Origin: Lachnospiraceae bacterium
GTDB lineage: Bacteria > Bacillota_A > Clostridia > Lachnospirales > Lachnospiraceae
NCBI GenBank assembly: GCA_017542725.1
Contig: JAFXWR010000327.1
Coordinates: 1-8,094 of the forward strand
Direction of reading: 5' to 3'
Length of the DNA stretch: 8,094 nucleotides
Shown here: one piece after another, positions 1 through 5,528 of the stretch
How positions within the stretch are numbered: the stretch's first letter is position 1
Layout of the letters: the number at the start of each line of letters is the position of its first letter
The notes under the pieces: model-generated
What the model was told of the DNA's origin: nothing
Database searches by the model: none
The model's input: only the letters and a program-made list of their open reading frames with translations
Made by a program: the position numbers and the translations under genes

Positions 1-526
1 CTTTTAAATCATTTTCACCATATGTCTCGGAATTATCCCTATATATAATTTTATCTTTTGTTGAACATTTAGCTCCATAGGTATTTGTAGTAAGTCCAAC
101 TTCTTTTCCATCCTTATCAAAGAAAACAGATCTCACTGTCATATCAATGCTCTCGTATGTTGAGTCACCTTCTCCATAAGTATTTTTCTTTAGACCTTCG
201 CCACTATATACTTTATAAATATAGTTGGTCATATTAGCATCTATATCTTCAATAATTTCAACTTGCTCAATACTTGGTTCCATTGTCTTGAGAACTATAG
301 TGCCATCACCTTTTACCAGCATTGTAGTATTTGTCATCGGATTTCTTATAGAATGAATTTTGTTTATAAACTCTGGGTCGCTGGCAACTTTAGATGTTTT
401 ATTTTCTGCAGTGTTTTCATTTGCTACTTTGGTGTCAATTTTTGAATTTTTATTGCAAGAAAATAGAAACAAAGTAGATATAATTATAAACGACAAAATT
501 TTTATAATTTTCACAGTGTTTTTCAT
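1..526 (-). CDS. Unrecognised lipoprotein, partial (3' end beyond the window)
   Basis: An open frame starts at ATG (526-524) and stays open for 175 codons to the left edge, so the C-terminus is missing. A good Shine-Dalgarno (AAGAAGGTG) sits just before the ATG. The N-terminus has two lysines in the first six residues, a hydrophobic stretch (about residues 7-23) and a lipobox LFSC with Cys24, so the product should be exported and lipid-anchored. A polar linker rich in Asn, Lys and Thr (25-50) follows. The rest is polar and strand-like, with a FDKDGKEV turn (136-143) resembling the strand-turn units of WG-repeat proteins, and TYG appears three times (116-118, 149-151, 168-170). I do not recognise the family. 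It lies 48 nt downstream of livF with no T-rich terminator between them, so co-transcription with the liv operon is possible; a role in transport would be a guess. Confidence 0.8.
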   Translation of the reverse strand, partial: MKNTVKIIKILSFIIISTLFLFSCNKNSKIDTKVANENTAENKTSKVASDPEFINKIHSIRNPMTNTTMLVKGDGTIVLKTMEPSIEQVEIIEDIDANMTNYIYKVYSGEGLKKNTYGEGDSTYESIDMTVRSVFFDKDGKEVGLTTNTYGAKCSTKDKIIYRDNSETYGENDLK

Positions 527-543
527 AATTCACCTTCTTATAA

Positions 544-572
544 CTTCGGGCTCTGTAAGCATTCGCCCCTAC
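544..572 (-). repeat. GTAGGG-family palindromic element, copy A
   Basis: Read along the transcript, this 29-nt element begins GTAGGGGCGA and ends GAGCCCGAAG. GGGC pairs with GCCC, the next two positions are opposed GA/GA (a possible tandem G-A mismatch), and the inner part does not pair well. The same ends occur in the element at 6458-6484. It begins 2 nt after the livF stop codon and ends 7 nt before the AAGAAGG ribosome binding site of the downstream lipoprotein gene, filling most of the 48-nt gap. No T run follows it, so it is not a classical terminator. Confidence 0.65.
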
Positions 573-574
573 GA

Positions 575-1279
575 TTAGTTTTTCTTTCCGAGGTATGCTT
601 CTTTGATTTTTGGATTATCGAGCAACTCTTTTCCGGAACCTTGCATAGCAATGGTTCCTGTCTCAAGTACATAGGCTTTATCTGCAAGTCTTAAAGCCAT
701 ATTTGCATTTTGCTCTATAAGAAGGATAGTGACTCCTTCTTCATTTATCTCTTTTAATATATTAAATATGTCTTTAACTATAAGTGGAGCAAGACCAAGT
801 GATGGTTCATCGAGCATCATAATCTTAGGCCTACTCATTAGTGATCTCGCAACTGCAAGCATCTGTTGCTCTCCACCAGAAAGAGTTCCTGCAAGCTGGT
901 TTTCTCTTTCTTTTAGTATCGGAAATAATCTGTGACATTTTTCTATGTCATTTGTAAGATCATCATTTCTAAGATATGCTCCTATCTTGATATTTTCAAG
1001 AACTGTCATATCAGGAAAAATTCTTCTTCCTTCAGGGCAAAGTGTGATACCTTTACCGACAATCTCAGAAGATCCAACCTTTGTGATATCACTTCCTTCA
1101 AAAATTATTCTTCCTTCAGATGGTTTTACAAGTCCAGAGATTGCACGAAGCGTGGTGCTTTTACCTGCGCCATTACTTCCTATGAGAGTAACTATCTCTC
1201 CTTCCTTAACTTCAAAGCTTATACCTTTTACAGCTTCTATACCACCAAAATTTACTTTTAAATTTTCAACCTTAAGCAT
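575..1279 (-). CDS. livF: Branched-chain amino acid ABC transporter ATP-binding protein LivF
   Basis: This 234-residue ABC ATPase is the LivF partner of the LivG/LivF pair that powers branched-chain amino acid uptake from the inner membrane face. It shows Walker A GSNGAGKST (34-42), the LivF-type Q-loop region PEGRRIF (82-88) with Glu in place of Gln, the signature LSGGEQQ (133-139), Walker B IMMLDEP (153-159) with D157/E158, and LLIEQNANMAL at the switch region, where the usual His is Gln as in other LivF proteins. The C-terminal AYLG is also typical. Length matches the family (about 235). The ATG overlaps the end of livG by 8 nt (ATGCTTAA), and the upstream ribosome site is weak (GGGGGTAGAAGAAA), so translation is probably coupled to livG. 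The stop TAA is followed 2 nt later by a palindromic element. Confidence 0.95.
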   Translation of the reverse strand: MLKVENLKVNFGGIEAVKGISFEVKEGEIVTLIGSNGAGKSTTLRAISGLVKPSEGRIIFEGSDITKVGSSEIVGKGITLCPEGRRIFPDMTVLENIKIGAYLRNDDLTNDIEKCHRLFPILKERENQLAGTLSGGEQQMLAVARSLMSRPKIMMLDEPSLGLAPLIVKDIFNILKEINEEGVTILLIEQNANMALRLADKAYVLETGTIAMQGSGKELLDNPKIKEAYLGKKN

Positions 1280-2039
1280 TTTCTTCTACCCCCAAATAAG
1301 CTTCTATAACCTTTGGGTTATTTTGAATTTCATCTGGATTTCCTTTTGCAATAAGTTTTCCAAAATCTATAACATAGATTCTTTCAGATATGTCCATAAC
1401 CAAATCCATATGATGTTCTATAAGTAATATAGTGAGCCCAAACTCATCTCTTATTTTTTTTATGTAAGCGGTGAGTTCTTTCGTCTCATGAGGATTCATA
1501 CCAGCCGCAGGCTCGTCAAGTAAAAGAAGTGTAGGTTTTGTCGCAAGCGCCCTTGCTATCTCAAGACGTCTTTGTATACCATAAGGAAGACTGCTTGCCA
1601 CATCATGTCTATACTTGTATAAATCCTGAGACTCAAGAAGTACTTTCACTTCTTCTCTCATTGCCAATTCTTGTTTATAATTTATACGAAGTGCACTTGT
1701 AAAAATGTTGTCATTATATCTTAGATGCACTGCAATCAAAACATTTTCAAACACAGAAAGATTTTTAAAAAGTCTTATGTTTTGGAATGTCCTTGCTATT
1801 CCTCTCTTAGTAATCTCTTCTGGATCCTTATTGATTATAGAATTTCCAAGATATTCGACATTTCCACTTGTAGGAGTATAGATTCCTGTTATACAGTTAA
1901 ATGCTGTAGTCTTTCCAGCACCATTTGGTCCTATAATAGCAACTATCTCTCCCTTATTCACTTCTAAATTTAGCGAATCTATAGCTTTAAGTCCGCCAAA
2001 TTGAATTGACATATCGGTAAGTTTAAGTATATTTTCCAT
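1272..2039 (-). CDS. livG: Branched-chain amino acid ABC transporter ATP-binding protein LivG
   Basis: This 255-residue cytoplasmic ABC ATPase forms the nucleotide-binding pair with LivF. Motifs in order: Walker A GPNGAGKTT (37-45), Q-loop RTFQNIRLF (83-91) with Q86, signature region SLPYGIQRRLEIARAL (150-165), Walker B LLLLDEPAAGMNP (171-183) with D175/E176, and switch region LLIEHHMD (205-212) with H209. IARTFQN and DEPAAGMNP are characteristic of LivG rather than LivF, and the C-terminus ends in AYLGVEENA. The signature carries Ile155 where many LivG proteins have Gln, a mild deviation unlikely to inactivate it. The start overlaps the livM stop by 1 nt (TAATG) and is preceded by a strong GGGAGGTG ribosome site; the gene's end overlaps livF by 8 nt. 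The tight packing implies one transcript with balanced translation. Confidence 0.95.
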   Translation of the reverse strand: MENILKLTDMSIQFGGLKAIDSLNLEVNKGEIVAIIGPNGAGKTTAFNCITGIYTPTSGNVEYLGNSIINKDPEEITKRGIARTFQNIRLFKNLSVFENVLIAVHLRYNDNIFTSALRINYKQELAMREEVKVLLESQDLYKYRHDVASSLPYGIQRRLEIARALATKPTLLLLDEPAAGMNPHETKELTAYIKKIRDEFGLTILLIEHHMDLVMDISERIYVIDFGKLIAKGNPDEIQNNPKVIEAYLGVEENA

Positions 2040-3139
2040 TATACTGCACCTCCCTCGTCAATATTTTCAGCTTTCTTTTTTCGACTGTATTTCTTCATGC
2101 CATTTATGGATAGTTCTTTTCCACCAAGAAGTCCTTTTCTAAAGAAGAGAACTACAACCATAAGCAAGATTGAGAATATTACCATTCTAAAGCCAGGCTT
2201 AAATAGTGGTATCTCAGTTCCTGCAACAACAAGTGGCTCATCAAAGAATCTCAAAATTTCCTTTCCTGCTGTAACAAAGAATGCTCCAACAATAGAACCA
2301 GTAATCGAACCTATACCGCCAAGAACAACTATAAGTAATATGTCATAAGTAAGAGTAATTTGGAAAGTCTTGCTGTCTATAGATCTCATAAACATAGCAA
2401 GTAATCCACCTCCAACTCCTGTAAAGAATGACGATACAACAAATGATAATTCTTTAGTCTTAAATATATTTATACCAACTGACCTTGCTGCAATCTCATC
2501 TTCTCTAATAGCTTTAAAATCTCTACCGGTGGATGAATTTATAATAAGTATCATGAGAACTATACATATAAGTGAAAAAGCAAAACACTCTACAGAACTC
2601 TTAAATCCTGGAATGGATTTTAATCCGTATGAGCCATTTGTAATTTTATCCATCATAGGAGAAGCAATAACCGCTCTTATAATTTCAGAAAAACCAAGAG
2701 TTGCTATAGCAAGATAATCACTTTTTAGTTTTAATACAGGTATACCTATGAGTGCTGCAAATAATGCTGCAACAAGTCCGCCAAGAATAAGTGCCACTGG
2801 AATTGGAACAACTGCATTTTCAAGTGCAGGTAATATTCCATTCATATAGTAGACATTTGGTCTTGATGCTACAGGTATAGTAAGTATCGCTGTCGTATAT
2901 GCACCGAGCGCCATAAAGCCTGCCTGTCCAAGTGAGAAAAGACCTGTGAAGCCTGTCACTATATTCATTGATAGTGCAACAACTGCATAGACAAGTGATT
3001 TTTCTATAATAGAAATTGCATAATTATATTCGAACTTATTCATATCTAAGAATGCAAGTATGATCACACTCACAACAACTATTGCAAGATATATAAGAAG
3101 GTCTGCATTTACTTTATCTTTAAATTTTAATTTATTCAT
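2039..3139 (-). CDS. livM: Branched-chain amino acid ABC transporter permease LivM
   Basis: This polytopic inner-membrane permease (366 residues from the chosen start) pairs with LivH to form the substrate channel. The N-terminal basic stretch (1-10) is followed by a membrane segment at about 14-31. Family motifs follow: GLFSLGQAGFMALGAY (66-81), the cytoplasmic coupling region GRDFKAIREDEIAARSVGI (205-223) that contacts the ATPases, and VLGGIGSITGSIVGA (272-286). The last helix (about 317-333) ends in RKGLLGG. A basic, probably cytoplasmic tail (341-366) closes the protein. I chose the ATG at 3139 because GGAGG (3150-3146) lies 6 nt upstream; an in-frame TTG at 3145 directly touches that site and is too close. 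The ribosome site immediately follows the livH stop (gap 11 nt), and the stop overlaps livG by 1 nt. Confidence 0.93.
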   Translation of the reverse strand: MNKLKFKDKVNADLLIYLAIVVVSVIILAFLDMNKFEYNYAISIIEKSLVYAVVALSMNIVTGFTGLFSLGQAGFMALGAYTTAILTIPVASRPNVYYMNGILPALENAVVPIPVALILGGLVAALFAALIGIPVLKLKSDYLAIATLGFSEIIRAVIASPMMDKITNGSYGLKSIPGFKSSVECFAFSLICIVLMILIINSSTGRDFKAIREDEIAARSVGINIFKTKELSFVVSSFFTGVGGGLLAMFMRSIDSKTFQITLTYDILLIVVLGGIGSITGSIVGAFFVTAGKEILRFFDEPLVVAGTEIPLFKPGFRMVIFSILLMVVVLFFRKGLLGGKELSINGMKKYSRKKKAENIDEGGAV

Positions 3140-3145
3140 AATCAA

Positions 3146-3150
3146 CCTCC
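3146..3150 (-). promoter_or_regulatory. Ribosome binding site of livM (decides the start)
   Basis: GGAGG directly follows the livH TAA stop. It is 6 nt from the ATG at 3139 and 0 nt from the alternative TTG at 3145, so it supports the ATG, making LivM 366 residues rather than 368. Confidence 0.8.
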
Positions 3151-4032
3151 TTACACCTTATCTATATTCTTTTCGCCAAAAAGTCCAGTAGGTCTTATAA
3201 GAAGCATTACAATCAAAACTATAAATGTAAATGCATCTGAAAATGTTGAAAGCCCTACAGCTTTTATAACTGTCTCACAAATGCCAATGAAAAATCCACC
3301 TACAAGTGCTCCAGGTATAGAACCTATGCCACCAAATACTGCAGCGACGAAACATTTTAGTCCTGGAAGCGAACCTGAGAATGGGAACACTGTCATACGG
3401 TCTGTGAAATATAATATTGATCCAACTGCAGCAAGTAAACTTCCGATTGCAAATGTGAATGAAATTACTTGGTTTAATTTAATACCCATAAGGCTTGCCG
3501 CCTCATAATCTCTTGATACTGCTCGCATAGCCATTCCAATTTTAGTTTTATTCACAAGCCAAAGTAATAACATAACGAGTAAAATTGTAATGATAGGAGT
3601 GAGTATAGTAACAAGTGAAGTAGATATGTCTCCTATCTTAATAACTTGTTTAAGACCAGGAATAGCTGGATATGCTTTTGGAAGTGCAGTAAAAAGATAT
3701 GTTGCAAGATTTTGTAAAAGATATGATACTCCAATCGCAGAAATCATAACTGACATTCTTGGTGCCTGTCTCAAGGGACTATAGGCAAACTTCTCAATCA
3801 ATATACCAAGAACAGTAGTTCCGACAAGTGTCACTACTATAGCTACCGGAAACGGCATAACTGCAAATGAGAATATCATAAAATACCCAGCAACCATAAA
3901 TATGTCGCCATGTGCAAAGTTGATTAGTCTCAAAATGCCGTAAACTAAAGTATAACCAATAGCAATAAGTGCATAGCACCCTCCCACTGATATACCAGTA
4001 AGTGCATGTTGTAATAATTGATTTATATTCAT
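3151..4032 (-). CDS. livH: Branched-chain amino acid ABC transporter permease LivH
   Basis: This 293-residue inner-membrane permease is the LivM partner, with about eight hydrophobic segments. Motifs visible: ISVGGCYALIAIGYTLVYG (14-32), the LivH hallmark INFAHGDIFMVAGY (37-50), the coupling region AMRAVSRDYEAASLMGI (168-184), VFGGIGSIPGALVGG (232-246), and the C-terminal RPTGLFG (280-286). Length agrees with the family (about 290-310). The ATG is preceded by AGGGG (4044-4040), 7 nt away. That site is also complementary to the CCCCTA at the end of the palindrome just upstream (4054-4080), so local structure might affect initiation. The 133-nt gap to livJ is the only loose junction in the operon, a common arrangement where the binding protein is made in excess over the membrane subunits. 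Confidence 0.95.
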   Translation of the reverse strand: MNINQLLQHALTGISVGGCYALIAIGYTLVYGILRLINFAHGDIFMVAGYFMIFSFAVMPFPVAIVVTLVGTTVLGILIEKFAYSPLRQAPRMSVMISAIGVSYLLQNLATYLFTALPKAYPAIPGLKQVIKIGDISTSLVTILTPIITILLVMLLLWLVNKTKIGMAMRAVSRDYEAASLMGIKLNQVISFTFAIGSLLAAVGSILYFTDRMTVFPFSGSLPGLKCFVAAVFGGIGSIPGALVGGFFIGICETVIKAVGLSTFSDAFTFIVLIVMLLIRPTGLFGEKNIDKV

Positions 4033-4053
4033 TCTGTAACCCCTATAATTTTA

Positions 4054-4080
4054 GTAGGGGCGGATACTATCCGCCCCTAC
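4054..4080 (-). repeat. GTAGGG-family palindromic element, copy B (perfect 13-bp arms)
   Basis: This is a perfect inverted repeat of 27 nt: arm GTAGGGGCGGATA, one central base, and its exact complement TATCCGCCCCTAC. It lies in the 133-nt gap between livJ and livH, 21 nt upstream of the livH ATG. In RNA it would form a very stable stem, with the innermost bases opened to make a loop. The sequence after it (TAAAATTATAGGGG) is not a T run, so full termination is unlikely; partial attenuation or protection of livJ mRNA ends is more plausible. The rest of the gap (4081-4165) is AT-rich with no other feature I can support. Confidence 0.85.
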
Positions 4081-4165
4081 TGAAAATAATAATACATATT
4101 AACTTCTATCAATTTTTAAGATTATTTATACCACTTAATAATATATAAAAGTTAATCTCGTAAGT

Positions 4166-5362
4166 TTAATTAATTCTTACTACTTCCTTAAATACGAACT
4201 TACCATTTTCAACTTCTTTTACATATGCTGCATTTTTATTTGCATCACCATCAGAATTGAAACTAATGTCTCCAGTAACTCCAGTAAATGAAAGTTTTGT
4301 AAGTGCTTCTCTTATAGCATTTCCATCTGTGCTACCTGCTGCTTCTATAGCCTTAAATATAGCGAGATATGCATCATATCCAAGTGCAGAAACTGCTGGG
4401 ATATCTTTTGGTTGTCCGATAGATGTAAGATAATTTGAGAAACCATTTACTGTACCATTTCCATTTAAGAATATAGCTTCTTCGCCAGTAGCCTTGTCTG
4501 GGTCTGCCTCATAGAATGTAGTTACAACTGCACCCTCAGCAGCGCCATGAGCATTCTCAATGATTGTTCCATTTTCCCAAGTGTCTCCTGCACCGATTTG
4601 ACAATCTATACCAAGTTCTCTTGCTTGAGAAAGTATAAGTGGTGCAGTAGCTATAGATGATGGGGCAAATATAAATTGTGGATTTAGCACTTTAATGTTT
4701 GTAAGAATTGCCTTGAAGTCTTGCTCGTTTGTTTGGAACTTTTCTTGAGCAACTACTTCAATTCCATTTTTCTCACACGCCTTTACAAAGAAATTTCCAA
4801 GACCTTCCGAATAGTCATCTCCAAGTTGAGTGATAACTGCAACTCTGCTATATCCATGATTCTTGCAATATGATGACATAACTGTTCCTTGGAATGGATC
4901 TAAGAAACAAGTTCTGAAGTAATACTCATTTCCATTTGTAACTTGTGGATTTGTGCAAGAGCAACCCATAGCAGGTATCTTAGCTTCTTTAAAATATTCA
5001 CCAGCTGCTATAGAAACTCCTGAGCCATAAGATCCGCAAACAGCTACAACTTTTTCAGCAATGAGCTTTTGAGCTGCATTAACTGCCTCAGTCTTATCTG
5101 ATTTGTTATCTACTTCAAATAACTCTACCTTGTACTCTTCGCCACCTATATTTACTTTATTGTAAATCATATTTGCGTAACGAATACCATAAACTTCTTG
5201 GATACCGCCACCACCATTTTCACCAGTTTGTGGTTCAAATACTCCAATCTTAATTACTTTTTCCCCACTTGCAGTCGTTGTAGCTTGAGATTTATTTCCT
5301 CCACAAGCAACAAGTGATAATGCAAGAACTCCTGCAAGCAATATTGATAAAACCTTTTTCAT
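4166..5362 (-). CDS. livJ: Branched-chain amino acid ABC transporter substrate-binding lipoprotein LivJ
   Basis: This 398-residue extracytoplasmic receptor of the Leu/Ile/Val-binding type (periplasmic-binding-protein family 6) delivers ligand to LivHM. The signal peptide MKKVLSILLAGVLALSLVAC ends in the lipobox LVAC with Cys20, then a GGNKSQATTT linker. The mature domain starts VIKIGVFEPQTG (36-47), where most family members have PLTG. Ligand-pocket regions are recognisable: GSYGSGVSIAAG (110-121), SCTNPQVTN (135-143, usually SATNP), YYFRTCFLDPFQG (147-159), and GYDAYLAI (328-335). Seven cysteines besides Cys20 are unusual for this family. The start at 5362 is fixed by GGAGGG 7 nt upstream and by the signal peptide; a longer frame from a TTG at 5419 has neither. 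The gene has its own promoter and leader and opens the liv operon. The exact substrate (Leu, Ile, Val or another amino acid) cannot be read from sequence. Confidence 0.93.
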   Translation of the reverse strand: MKKVLSILLAGVLALSLVACGGNKSQATTTASGEKVIKIGVFEPQTGENGGGGIQEVYGIRYANMIYNKVNIGGEEYKVELFEVDNKSDKTEAVNAAQKLIAEKVVAVCGSYGSGVSIAAGEYFKEAKIPAMGCSCTNPQVTNGNEYYFRTCFLDPFQGTVMSSYCKNHGYSRVAVITQLGDDYSEGLGNFFVKACEKNGIEVVAQEKFQTNEQDFKAILTNIKVLNPQFIFAPSSIATAPLILSQARELGIDCQIGAGDTWENGTIIENAHGAAEGAVVTTFYEADPDKATGEEAIFLNGNGTVNGFSNYLTSIGQPKDIPAVSALGYDAYLAIFKAIEAAGSTDGNAIREALTKLSFTGVTGDISFNSDGDANKNAAYVKEVENGKFVFKEVVRIN

Positions 5363-5369
5363 AATAATT

Positions 5370-5375
5370 CCCTCC
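5370..5375 (-). promoter_or_regulatory. Ribosome binding site of livJ (decides the start)
   Basis: GGAGGG lies 7 nt before the ATG at 5362. The signal peptide beginning MKKVLS follows directly, so the 19-codon upstream extension starting at TTG 5419 is very unlikely to be translated as part of LivJ. Confidence 0.85.
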
Positions 5376-5381
5376 GAATGT

Positions 5382-5421
5382 ATTTGCCACTCAGCAGACT
5401 GTTCGCACCAGGTGGACAAAT
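5382..5421 (-). promoter_or_regulatory. Leader stem-loop in the livJ 5' untranslated region
   Basis: Between the predicted promoter and the ribosome site, ATTTGTCCAC and GTGGCAAAT (transcript sense) can pair as a 9-bp stem with one bulged U. They enclose a 21-nt loop that holds smaller CTG/CAG complementarities. The base of the stem is 6 nt upstream of the GGAGGG site, so the site itself stays free in this fold. No T run follows the stem, so this is not an attenuator terminator. It matches no riboswitch or T-box I recognise. Confidence 0.4.
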
Positions 5422-5444
5422 GTTAGTTTATAACTTACATACAT

Positions 5445-5472
5445 ATTTTATCATATCTACAAGTTTTTGCAA
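5445..5472 (-). promoter_or_regulatory. Predicted sigma-A promoter of the liv operon
   Basis: In transcript sense, TTGCAA (5472-5467) and TAAAAT (5450-5445) are separated by 16 nt in a very AT-rich stretch, close to the TTGACA/TATAAT consensus. Transcription would begin near 5438, giving a leader of about 75 nt. The promoter sits just downstream of the terminator of the previous gene, as expected for an independent operon. A short AGTT-ATA-AACT dyad lies near the likely start (5435-5425). I see no CodY-type box. The alternative -10 TATGAT, 5 nt upstream of TAAAAT, gives a spacing that is too short. Confidence 0.6.
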
Positions 5473-5485
5473 CCACTTTTTTGAC

Positions 5486-5518
5486 AAAAAAAATACGGTC
5501 AGAACCTAGTTCTGACCG
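5486..5518 (-). terminator. Intrinsic terminator after the TrpX-like gene
   Basis: CGGTCAGAAC, loop TAG, and GTTCTGACCG form a perfect 10-bp stem (5518-5496). In transcript sense it is followed by TA and eight consecutive T (5493-5486). It begins 10 nt after the TAA stop at 5529-5531. The T run is on the minus-strand transcript side only, so it separates the TrpX-like gene from the liv operon. Confidence 0.93.
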
Positions 5519-5528
5519 AAATATTATA

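Noticed and set aside
541..574. A separate promoter for the lipoprotein gene in the livF downstream gap
   Set aside because: TTACAG and TTATAA are present in the gap but are spaced only about 10 nt apart, and the palindrome occupies the space where a promoter would fit.
945..1427. Plus-strand open frame of 160 codons
   Set aside because: It lies antisense to livF and livG, has no family motifs or convincing ribosome site, and is explained by the codon pattern of the real genes. The same applies to the other plus-strand frames.
3140..3145. TTG start for LivM two codons upstream of the ATG
   Set aside because: The TTG touches the GGAGG ribosome site with no spacer, while the ATG at 3139 has a normal 6-nt spacing.
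4054..4080. Palindrome between livJ and livH as a full intrinsic terminator
   Set aside because: There is no T run after the stem on either strand, and termination here would silence the rest of an otherwise intact operon.
4081..4165. Weak AT-rich dyads just after the livJ stop as a terminator
   Set aside because: The possible arms are short, AT-only and mismatched, with no stable stem followed by a T run.
5363..5419. A longer LivJ start giving a 417-residue protein
   Set aside because: The first codon is TTG with no ribosome site before it. The GGAGGG site and the signal peptide MKKVLS both support the ATG at 5362, and the extension overlaps the leader stem-loop.
5363..5440. A T-box or other amino acid riboswitch upstream of livJ
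   Set aside because: The leader is only about 75 nt, and I see neither the T-box GGTGG-type sequence nor a terminator/antiterminator pair.
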